This document shows positions 1-5,317 of a stretch of 6,387 bases of DNA, piece by piece. Under the pieces are notes generated by a model. That model made no database searches. It was not told where the DNA came from and saw nothing but the letters and a program-made list of their open reading frames with translations. The stretch comes from Peptococcaceae bacterium (lineage in GTDB: Bacteria; Bacillota; Desulfitobacteriia; Desulfitobacteriales; Syntrophobotulaceae), in assembly GCA_012523535.1 (NCBI GenBank), contig JAAYII010000188.1, forward strand, positions 1 to 6,387. The letters run 5' to 3'. A program made the translations under genes and the position numbers. The first letter of the stretch is position 1. Every line of letters starts with the position of its first letter.

Positions 1-138
1 CGTTTTCCCGGTCTGAATATAAATTTTACCCTCATAGAGATCTATAGCCCCGAAAGGACGCACCCTGGGCTGATCTCCTTCACAGGTAGCAAGATAAAAT
101 GTGCCGCATTCCTTTAGATATTTAAAAACTTCGTCCAT
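1..138 (-). CDS. Pyridoxamine 5'-phosphate oxidase family protein, N-terminal part (runs off window)
   Basis: Only the first 46 codons lie in the window. The translation begins MDEVFKYLKECGTFYLAT and continues with the segment DQPRVRPFGAID, then a strand ending IYIQTGKT. This pattern (short N-terminal helix, 'FYLAT' strand, 'P.vRPFG' strand, then 'IY..T...K') is typical of small (about 130-residue) split-barrel FMN-binding proteins of the pyridoxamine 5'-phosphate oxidase superfamily in anaerobic Firmicutes. Most of these are not the vitamin B6 enzyme and have no assigned substrate. Two in-frame ATGs exist, at 144-142 and 138-136. The Shine-Dalgarno AAAGGAG (154-148) lies 9 bases before the second but only 3 before the first, so I chose 138. 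The gene is separated from hcp by a strong terminator, so it is probably transcribed separately. No confident promoter could be picked in the AT-rich stretch 145-225. Family assignment is fairly sure; function is unknown. Confidence 0.8.
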   Translation of the reverse strand, partial: MDEVFKYLKECGTFYLATCEGDQPRVRPFGAIDLYEGKIYIQTGKT

Positions 139-185
139 CAACATTCGCTCCTTTGCATTTTCTTAATATAAATTAATTTTAGATT

Positions 186-233
186 ATTAATTAGAAAAAA
201 CAAGCCTAATATTTGGATTAATTAGGAAAAAAC
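186..233. repeat. Imperfect direct repeat ATTAATTAG(G)AAAAAAC
   Basis: ATTAATTAGAAAAAAC (186-201) recurs as ATTAATTAGGAAAAAAC (217-233), identical except for one extra G and offset by about 31 bases. The second copy forms the A-tract side of the terminator at 226-275. It looks like a small local duplication of the terminator tail. No function can be inferred. Confidence 0.55.
195..226 (-). terminator. Possible weak second terminator behind the main one
   Basis: On the minus strand, CCTAAT (226-221) can pair with ATTAGG (210-205) around a 10-base loop, followed closely by CTTGTTTTTTC (204-194). The stem is only 6 bp with two GC pairs, so it is marginal. It would act as a backup to the hairpin at 226-275. 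Confidence 0.25.
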
Positions 234-275
234 GCTTCCCTCCACTGTCTTTATCGTGAGGGGAAGCGTTTTTTC
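226..275 (-). terminator. Strong rho-independent terminator of hcp (sequence-symmetric)
   Basis: Bases 226-240 and 261-275 are perfectly complementary over 15 bp (core CGCTTCCC/GGGAAGCG flanked by A6/T6). The stem extends inward through a G-T pair, one C-A mismatch and three more pairs (up to 245/256), leaving a 10-base loop. Read on the minus strand, the GC-rich stem is followed by T6, and it lies about 80 bases past the hcp stop. Because the A6 and T6 tracts pair with each other, it would also work on the plus strand, although no plus-strand gene is seen to its left. Confidence 0.9.
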
Positions 276-329
276 TTTTGATTTTGGTCTGAAAATATAT
301 GGGTTTCCAAGGCTTAGCCCGGCATTGAA

Positions 330-359
330 TTAGGCCAGCATTGTAATTAGATCATCCTA
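330..359 (-). other. In-frame continuation of hcp past an amber stop
   Basis: After the TAG (359-357) the hcp frame reads DDLITMLA and then TAA (332-330). Together with the preceding GGITTA this resembles the usual Hcp C-terminus, in which 'ITT' is followed by an acidic 'EDD/EED' stretch and a short hydrophobic end. A single G-to-T change from GAG to TAG would explain the stop. Full read-through would give about 551 residues, closer to the family's usual length. Three explanations are a recent nonsense mutation, a base error, or amber read-through (including pyrrolysine insertion if the host has that machinery). The sequence cannot decide among them. Confidence 0.6.
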
Positions 360-1985
360 GGCTGTCGTGATACCGCCTATACCGAAAGTCTCCACCAAAA
401 GCTTGGCTACATTCGGGGAGAGGAAACCGGGAAGAGTGGGTCCGAGATGGATGTTCTTGACTCCCAGGTGAAGCAGAGACAAGAGTACAAGAACGGCCTT
501 TTGTTCATACCAGGCAATATTATAAACAATTGGCAAATCGTTAATATCTTCTAAACCGAAAACTTCTTTCAGTTTAAGGGCGATAAGGGCCAAGCTGTAA
601 GAATCGTTGCACTGGCCGGCATCCAGGACCCTGGGAATGCCTCCGATGTCACCGAGATCCAATTTATTGTAACGATATTTGGCACAGCCGGCAGTGAGGA
701 TTACGGTATCTTTAGGCAGCCCGGCGGCAAAATCGGTATAATATGCTCTGCTCTTCATCCGGCCGTCGCATCCGGCCATAACAACAAACTTTTTGATTGC
801 TCCGGATTTTACAGCTTCCACCACTTTATCGGCCAGAGCCAATACTTGGGTGTGAGCAAAACCGCCGACTATGGTTCCGTTTTCCAATTCTGTGGGAGGA
901 GGGCATTTCTTGGCCATTTCAATAATAGGACTAAAGTCTTTTTGGCCATTGCTTTTTCTGTCCGCAATATGCTTTATACCTTCAAAGCCAACGATGTTGG
1001 TGGTGAAAAGCCTGTCTTTATATGAATCTTTTGGCGGTACAAGACAATTGGTTGTTATTAAAATCGGCCCGTTAAATTTTTCGAATTCTTCAGTCTGTTT
1101 CCACCAGGCATTGCCATAGTTACCCACCAGATGAGGATACTTTTTGAAAGCCGGATAATAATGGGCCGGCAGCATCTCACCATGGGTATAGATATCGATA
1201 CCCAACCCTTCGGTTTGAATCAATAGTTCTTCCAGGTCTTTAAGGTCGTGGCCGCTGACAAGTATGCCCGGATTTTTACCGGCTCCGGTTTTAACTGTGC
1301 TTAACTCCGGTGAACCATAGCATGTAGTGTTGGCCTTATCCAGCAAAGCCAGAGTGGCTACCCCGTATTTGCCGGTTTCCATCACTAAAGCCACGAGATT
1401 TTCAACCGTCAAAGAATCATCCAATGTTGCGGCAAGAGCTTTATACATAAATTGTGTTATTTCTTCATCGGTAAATCCCAAAACCTTGGCATGATAATAA
1501 TAGGCAGCCATTCCTTTGAGACCGTAGATAATCATTGACCGCAGGGAGCGGATGTCTTCATTCTCAGTGCTTAAAATCCCAACCAGCGGGGCCTTGCTTG
1601 TCAATTCTCCGTCGTCTTTCGGCATCCAAGTGGCGGCGTCAGGAGCATTATCAATGTCCAGCCCAGCCTTGGTTAATTCCTTGCGCAGAGTTTCCTTTAA
1701 CTGCAAACCCGCTTTAATTTGGTCCGTAATTGCTTGCTGATCAAAATTTACATTGGTAAGGGTGACAAAAAGACTTTTCACCATATAATCATCAGCCATT
1801 GCAAAAACTTCGGATTTATTGTCCTTTAGATTTTTTTTGTGGGCCTGATCCATATAGTAAGCAATTCCTTTAACCACATAGATAAGTAAGTCCTGCAAGT
1901 CGGATACTTCGGGCCTTTTGCCGCATACGCCGGATTTTGTGCATCCATTGCCCCCGGCTGTTTCTTGACACTGATAACAGAACAT
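357..1985 (-). CDS. hcp: Hybrid cluster protein / hydroxylamine reductase, class I
   Basis: This is a cytoplasmic Fe-S protein (542 residues) carrying a cubane cluster and the hybrid [4Fe-2S-2O] cluster. The family reduces hydroxylamine in vitro, and a role in NO reduction or nitrosative-stress defence is established in other bacteria. The N-terminal cysteines C3, C6, C15 and C21 have the CX2CX8CX5C spacing of class I proteins of strict anaerobes. Hybrid-cluster ligands are all present: H246, E270 (in HGEMLPAH), C314, C406 (in MAGCDGR, the usual persulfide position), C434, C459 and E494. These numbers almost coincide with those of the Desulfovibrio protein. The start is supported by AAAGGAGG (2002-1995) 9 bases upstream. 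The gene is divergent from rex and has its own promoter with an HcpR-like site. One oddity is that it ends GGITTA at a TAG, and the frame beyond continues as a plausible native tail (see the separate entry), so the protein may be about nine residues shorter than its relatives. Identification is very secure. Confidence 0.97.
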   Translation of the reverse strand: MFCYQCQETAGGNGCTKSGVCGKRPEVSDLQDLLIYVVKGIAYYMDQAHKKNLKDNKSEVFAMADDYMVKSLFVTLTNVNFDQQAITDQIKAGLQLKETLRKELTKAGLDIDNAPDAATWMPKDDGELTSKAPLVGILSTENEDIRSLRSMIIYGLKGMAAYYYHAKVLGFTDEEITQFMYKALAATLDDSLTVENLVALVMETGKYGVATLALLDKANTTCYGSPELSTVKTGAGKNPGILVSGHDLKDLEELLIQTEGLGIDIYTHGEMLPAHYYPAFKKYPHLVGNYGNAWWKQTEEFEKFNGPILITTNCLVPPKDSYKDRLFTTNIVGFEGIKHIADRKSNGQKDFSPIIEMAKKCPPPTELENGTIVGGFAHTQVLALADKVVEAVKSGAIKKFVVMAGCDGRMKSRAYYTDFAAGLPKDTVILTAGCAKYRYNKLDLGDIGGIPRVLDAGQCNDSYSLALIALKLKEVFGLEDINDLPIVYNIAWYEQKAVLVLLSLLHLGVKNIHLGPTLPGFLSPNVAKLLVETFGIGGITTA

Positions 1986-2010
1986 AAATCTTTGCCTCCT
2001 TTAAATATTT

Positions 2011-2028
2011 TTTTATTTGCCAATAAAA
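2011..2028. repeat. 18-bp inverted repeat in the hcp leader
   Basis: TTTTATTTGCCAATAAAA is a perfect 7-4-7 inverted repeat in the predicted hcp 5' untranslated region, ending 9 bases upstream of its Shine-Dalgarno sequence. The 7-4-7 architecture resembles that of a Rex operator, but the half-sites match the known Rex consensus (TTGTTAA) poorly. It could be an operator for another repressor, a weak leader hairpin, or chance in AT-rich DNA. Confidence 0.35.
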
Positions 2029-2044
2029 CTTTTCAGCACATCTT

Positions 2045-2057
2045 TACCTGTATTATA
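2045..2057 (-). promoter_or_regulatory. hcp promoter: consensus -10 box, no -35
   Basis: On the minus strand a perfect TATAAT lies at 2057-2052, which puts the transcription start near 2045 and gives a leader of about 60 bases. The hexamer 17 bases upstream of the -10 is CCGCCT, unlike TTGACA, so the promoter looks activator-dependent. The palindrome at 2079-2094 overlaps that -35 position. Confidence 0.7.
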
Positions 2058-2078
2058 AAAAAGACGATTTTGCCAGGC

Positions 2079-2094
2079 GGTAACATTTGTTACC
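2079..2094. promoter_or_regulatory. Predicted HcpR-type (CRP/FNR family) operator upstream of hcp
   Basis: GGTAACATTTGTTACC is a perfect 6-4-6 palindrome. From memory, comparative work on the CRP/FNR-family regulator HcpR reports a GTAAC-N4-GTTAC type site in front of hcp genes of clostridia, and the match here is exact. Its centre (2086.5) is 41.5 bases upstream of the hcp start inferred from TATAAT, the standard place for a class II CRP/FNR activator. Relative to the rex promoter it is centred near -68.5, a less obviously useful position. The regulator gene itself is not in the window. Confidence 0.75.
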
Positions 2095-2119
2095 AATAGT
2101 AAGGAAGCGGAAATGTATA

Positions 2120-2148
2120 TTGACAATTATAATTATCGATAATATTAT
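2120..2148 (+). promoter_or_regulatory. Promoter of rex and probably of the rex-hydCBA operon
   Basis: TTGACA (2120-2125) and TATTAT (2143-2148) are separated by exactly 17 bases, a near-consensus housekeeping promoter with the start near 2155. A perfect 12-bp palindrome, ATTATCGATAAT (2132-2143), fills the spacer and runs into the -10, so a protein bound there would block RNA polymerase. Confidence 0.75.
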
Positions 2149-2197
2149 ATCTATAAAGATATATCGATAAAAATATATCGATAATATTGTATCGAAA
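2134..2197. repeat. Five-unit, 14-bp-period TATCGATA repeat array over the rex promoter and leader
   Basis: The unit TATCGATA occurs at 2134-2141, 2162-2169 and 2176-2183, with degenerate copies TATCTATA at 2148-2155 and TATCGAAA at 2190-2197. All start exactly 14 bases apart. Longer identities support this: TATCGATAATATT at 2134-2146 and 2176-2188, and ATATATCGATAA at 2159-2170 and 2173-2184. The array runs from the promoter spacer through the start site to about 25 bases before the rex start codon. Each full unit is itself a palindrome, which suits cooperative binding of a dimeric regulator. Adjacent units in the leader RNA could also pair as hairpins. Confidence 0.8.
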
Positions 2198-2221
2198 TTA
2201 AGGCGGGAAGAAGGTATAAAA

Positions 2222-2887
2222 GTGGACAATTTCTCTTCCAAAGATAATGTTGCAAACATTATCAAGATACCAAAACCCACATTGCGCAGACTGCCCCTTT
2301 ATTACCAGTATTTAAAGAGAGAAATGGCTTTGGGCAGGGAATTTATCTCCTGTACAAGTATTGCCGAAGGTATGGGACTCACTCCAATCCAGGTGCGGAA
2401 GGACTTGCAAGTCACCGGAGCGGTGGGAAAGCCTAAAATTGGCTATCATACAGGGGCGGTAATTTCTTCCATCGAGGAATGTTTGGGGTACAAAAATACT
2501 AAAGATGCTCTGTTGGTCGGGGCCGGAAACTTGGGATTGGCTCTTCTCGGTTATGAAGGGTTTGCCGATTACGGTTTGAATATTGTAGCGGCATTTGACA
2601 ACGATCCGGCCAAAATAGGTATGGAATACCGAGGGAAAAAGATCTTGGATATTGCCAAGTTCTCCGATTTAGCCCGAAGGATGAATATTCAAATCGGTAT
2701 TATCACGGTGCCTGCCTCCCAGGCTGTGAACATTTGCAATCTCATGATCGAATCGGGGATAAAAGCCATCTGGAACTTTGCCCCCGTACTATTGAGTGTT
2801 CCGGAAGGCATTGTTATTCAAAATGAAAATGTGGCGGCATCATTATCGGTTCTTTCCCAAGAACTATTAAAAGCAAAGCAAGAGTAA
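2222..2887 (+). CDS. rex: Redox-sensing transcriptional repressor Rex (variant subgroup)
   Basis: Cytoplasmic DNA-binding repressor (221 residues, usual length 205-225) that senses the NADH/NAD+ ratio; in the family NADH releases it from DNA. The N-terminal winged helix begins with the signature IPKPTLRRLPLYYQYL (residues 17-32), with the recognition helix around TPIQVRKDL (54-62). The Rossmann domain has GAGNLG (100-105) after a hydrophobic strand and D126 at the end of the second strand, where NAD-binding proteins hold the ribose. The conserved tail segment WNFAPVLLSVPEG (184-196) and a C-terminal helix follow. The GTG start is preferred because the signature leaves no later choice. Its Shine-Dalgarno (GAAGG, 2210-2214) is weak, fitting low expression. 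One oddity is that the usual 'SYFG..G.RG.GY' after the recognition helix reads QVTGAVGKPKIGY, a variant I associate with Rex proteins next to hydrogenase genes. It is probably cotranscribed with hydC, 45 bases downstream with no terminator between. Confidence 0.95.
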   Translation: MDNFSSKDNVANIIKIPKPTLRRLPLYYQYLKREMALGREFISCTSIAEGMGLTPIQVRKDLQVTGAVGKPKIGYHTGAVISSIEECLGYKNTKDALLVGAGNLGLALLGYEGFADYGLNIVAAFDNDPAKIGMEYRGKKILDIAKFSDLARRMNIQIGIITVPASQAVNICNLMIESGIKAIWNFAPVLLSVPEGIVIQNENVAASLSVLSQELLKAKQE

Positions 2888-2932
2888 AAATGTTGTAAGC
2901 TCAAATGAATATTTATGGAAAGGAGCAAGTTT

Positions 2933-3436
2933 ATGGAAAATATTACTTATGAAAAAGTGGATGCCATTTTATGTGAAAAAAATTACAATCCTCATGACCT
3001 GATTTCCATCTTACAGAAGGTACAAGAAGAATACAACTATTTACCGGAAGATGTCATGTCTTATGTAGCTTCCTCTCTTGGCATTCCCGCTTCCAGAGTA
3101 TTTGGCGTCGCTTCATTTTACTCCCATTTTACACTTCAGCCTAAAGGCAAATATATAATTAAAATTTGTGACGGAACCGCTTGTCATGTCAAAAAATCCA
3201 CTGAGATTGTTCAAGCTTTGGAAAAACATTTGGGACTTTCCGCTGATCAACGGACAACTAAAGATATGCTTTTTACCATTGAAATGGTGGCTTGTTTGGG
3301 AACCTGCGGTTTGGCCCCGGCGATGGTCATAAATGAAAAAGTCTATGGGCAGTTGACCCCGGAAAAAGCAGTGGAATATGTCAAGCGAATTCAGGAAAAG
3401 GAGGCCAACGGAGGTGACAATAATGAACAGCATTGA
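2933..3436 (+). CDS. hydC: NAD-linked [FeFe]-hydrogenase subunit HydC (NuoE-like, [2Fe-2S])
   Basis: Small electron-transfer subunit (167 residues) of a soluble HydABC-type hydrogenase, related to NuoE of complex I and HndA of Desulfovibrio. An N-terminal helical part (about 1-70, including the family pattern FGVASFYSHF) precedes a thioredoxin-like domain. That domain carries the four [2Fe-2S] ligands C79 and C84 (CDGTAC) and C121 and C125 (CLGTC), i.e. CX4C and CX3C. It sits against the NuoF-like subunit and takes part in electron flow around the FMN. I start at ATG 2933, because AAAGGAG (2919-2925) is 7 bases upstream. An in-frame ATG at 2915 would put that ribosome binding site inside the gene. 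The 3' end overlaps hydB by 14 bases, which implies translational coupling. Alternative names are nuoE or hndA; the neighbours favour the hydrogenase. Confidence 0.94.
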   Translation: MENITYEKVDAILCEKNYNPHDLISILQKVQEEYNYLPEDVMSYVASSLGIPASRVFGVASFYSHFTLQPKGKYIIKICDGTACHVKKSTEIVQALEKHLGLSADQRTTKDMLFTIEMVACLGTCGLAPAMVINEKVYGQLTPEKAVEYVKRIQEKEANGGDNNEQH

Positions 3437-5300
3437 AGAGAGAAAACGTATTTATGAGCAAAACAGCAAGCATATTACCAAAAGGATTATCGTTTGTGCG
3501 GGTACGGGTTGTATTGCCAACGGCTCATTAAATGTTTACAACAAATTCTTGGAGGAAATTGAGAAAAATGGGCTGAAGGCCATAGTCAAGCTGCAGTCCG
3601 AGGAGAAGGGTATTCATGTCTCCGGCAGCGGTTGCCAGGGATTTTGCCAAATGGGTCCTCTGGTCACTGTTTTGCCGGCCAAAATTATGTATTGTATGGT
3701 CAAAGTCGAAGATGTACCGGAGATAGTTGCCAAATCGGTTATTGGAGACGAAGTTGTGGAAAGATTGCTATACAAAAACCCGGTAGACGGTTCCCACTGC
3801 CGGACAGTGGACGATATTCCTTTTTACAAGAGGCAAAACCGCTTTATTCTTAAAAATTGCGGTCTTATTGACCCTGAGGATATTAACGAATACATTGCAG
3901 GCGGTGGCTATGCTGCGGCCAAAAAGGCTTGCACAGAACTTGCAGCCGAGGAAATATGCAAAATAATATTGGATTCGGGCTTAAAAGGCCGGGGCGGAGC
4001 CGGATTTCCCACCGGTAAAAAATGGGATATTACCCGGCTTCAACAAGCGGATAAAAAGTATATTATTTGCAATGGTGACGAAGGAGACCCCGGCGCCTTT
4101 ATGGATCGCAGTTTGATGGAAGGCAACCCCCACAGTGTTTTGGAAGGTATGATTATTGCGGCCCAAGCCATAGGAGCGGATGAAGGATATATTTATGTGC
4201 GCACTGAATATCCGCTAGCGGTAAAAAGAATACGCCGGGCTGTGGAAGATGCCACGGCAGCAGGCGTTTTAGGGACCAATATCTTTGGTACGGAAAAAAG
4301 TTTTACTGTCAAGGTTATGGAAGGAGCCGGCGCTTTTGTCTGCGGCGAAGAGACAGCTTTAATAGCTTCTGTGGAAGGAAAGCGGGGCATGCCTAGGCCT
4401 AAGCCGCCGTTCCCTGCTGAGAAAGGATTGTTTGGGAAACCTACAGTAATCAATAACGTGGAAACTTTAGCCACTGTGCCGACAATTCTTAATATCGGGG
4501 CCGAGGCTTTTCGTAAAATCGGGACGGAGACGGCATCCGGAACCAAAACTTTTGCCCTGACCGGTAATGTAGCCAATACCGGTTTAATAGAAGTGCCCTT
4601 TGGGACCACCTTGCGCCAGATAATTAATGATATTGCCGGCGGGGTGGTGGCCGATGACGGATCTCTTTGCGGTACGAATTTTAAAGCCGTGCAAATAGGA
4701 GGGCCTTCAGGAGGAGGTTTAACTCAAGACCACCTGGATTTGCCCTTGGATTATGATTCGCTGAAAAAAGTGGGAGCCATGGTCGGCTCCGGCGGTTTGG
4801 TTGTAATGAACCAGGAAACCTGTATTGTGGAAATAGCCCGTTTCTTTATGCAATTTACCCAAAACGAATCCTGCGGCAAATGTGTGGTGTGCAGAGAGGG
4901 GACCAAACAGATGTTGGCCTTGTTAACGGATATTGTAGAAGGAAGAGCCACGATGGCTACCCTTGACTTGTTGGAAGAACTGGCCGGGGTGGTCCAGGTA
5001 GGTTCATTGTGCGCCCTCGGCAAAACGGCGCCCAATCCGGTTCTTTCCACCCTCAAGTATTTCCGGGATGAATATTTGGAGCATGTAGTCCATAAACGCT
5101 GTCCGGTCGGAAGATGTGCAGCCTTGAAGAATTATGTTATCGATCCGGAAACTTGTATCGGTTGCGGTTTATGCGCTAAGAAATGCCCCGTAGGAGCAAT
5201 TAAAGGTGAAAAGAAATCTCCTCATGTTATTGACAGTGTTAAATGTATCAAATGCGGCGCCTGCGTTGCTTCCTGCAAATTTAAGGCGATTTCGGCTTAA
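3423..5300 (+). CDS. hydB: NAD-linked [FeFe]-hydrogenase subunit HydB (NuoF-like flavoprotein)
   Basis: FMN- and NADH-binding subunit (625 residues, essentially the length of Thermotoga HydB) where hydride and single-electron transfers meet. In order: an N-terminal thioredoxin-like [2Fe-2S] domain with C25/C30 and C71/C75; the NuoF core with the glycine-rich FMN motif GRGGAGFPTGKKW (189-201) and the acidic NADH-site motif GDEGDPGAF (218-226); a [4Fe-4S] site with CX2CX2C at C484, C487 and C490 plus C530; a linker with H557, C560 and C565, a pattern I recall as metal-binding in solved HydABC structures; and a C-terminal ferredoxin domain with two [4Fe-4S] clusters (C578/581/584/588 and C608/611/614/618). 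The extra N- and C-terminal domains separate it from plain NuoF. The start is ATG 3423 with GGAGG (3410-3414) 8 bases upstream. GTG 3414, in frame and 9 bases after AAAGGAGG (3397-3404), is a credible alternative that adds three residues. Confidence 0.95.
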   Translation: MNSIEERKRIYEQNSKHITKRIIVCAGTGCIANGSLNVYNKFLEEIEKNGLKAIVKLQSEEKGIHVSGSGCQGFCQMGPLVTVLPAKIMYCMVKVEDVPEIVAKSVIGDEVVERLLYKNPVDGSHCRTVDDIPFYKRQNRFILKNCGLIDPEDINEYIAGGGYAAAKKACTELAAEEICKIILDSGLKGRGGAGFPTGKKWDITRLQQADKKYIICNGDEGDPGAFMDRSLMEGNPHSVLEGMIIAAQAIGADEGYIYVRTEYPLAVKRIRRAVEDATAAGVLGTNIFGTEKSFTVKVMEGAGAFVCGEETALIASVEGKRGMPRPKPPFPAEKGLFGKPTVINNVETLATVPTILNIGAEAFRKIGTETASGTKTFALTGNVANTGLIEVPFGTTLRQIINDIAGGVVADDGSLCGTNFKAVQIGGPSGGGLTQDHLDLPLDYDSLKKVGAMVGSGGLVVMNQETCIVEIARFFMQFTQNESCGKCVVCREGTKQMLALLTDIVEGRATMATLDLLEELAGVVQVGSLCALGKTAPNPVLSTLKYFRDEYLEHVVHKRCPVGRCAALKNYVIDPETCIGCGLCAKKCPVGAIKGEKKSPHVIDSVKCIKCGACVASCKFKAISA

Positions 5301-5317
5301 GCAAAGGAGTGTAGAAC

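Noticed and set aside
139..225. Promoter for the minus-strand pyridoxamine 5'-phosphate oxidase family gene
   Set aside because: TTGTTT and TATATT-like hexamers occur, but none pair at 16-18 base spacing; the stretch is too AT-rich for a reliable call.
871..1119. 82-codon plus-strand frame opposite hcp
   Set aside because: It lies opposite conserved hcp sequence including the C314 ligand region, with no start signal or recognisable product.
2187..2204. Possible Rex operator TTGTATCGAAATTAAGGC upstream of rex
   Set aside because: Only the TTGT and inner TTAA blocks match TTGTTAA-N4-TTAACAA; the outer right half is wrong, and the sequence is better explained as the fifth unit of the 14-bp array.
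2053..2280. 75-codon minus-strand frame across the hcp-rex intergenic region and the rex start
   Set aside because: No Shine-Dalgarno before its ATG. The product is low-complexity Ile/Tyr-rich because it translates the TATCGATA repeats, and it overlaps both the rex promoter and the well-supported rex N-terminus.
2849..2864. GTTCTT-TCCC-AAGAAC inverted repeat near the 3' end of rex, considered as an attenuator before hydC
   Set aside because: The stem is only 6 bp with no T-tract after it, it lies within conserved coding sequence, and chance is sufficient.
2915..2932. Upstream in-frame ATG at 2915 as the hydC start
   Set aside because: It lacks a good ribosome binding site, and the strong AAAGGAG at 2919-2925 lies after it with ideal spacing to ATG 2933.
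4193..4609. 138-codon minus-strand frame opposite hydB
   Set aside because: It lies entirely opposite the conserved NuoF-like core and its composition is that of an antisense frame.
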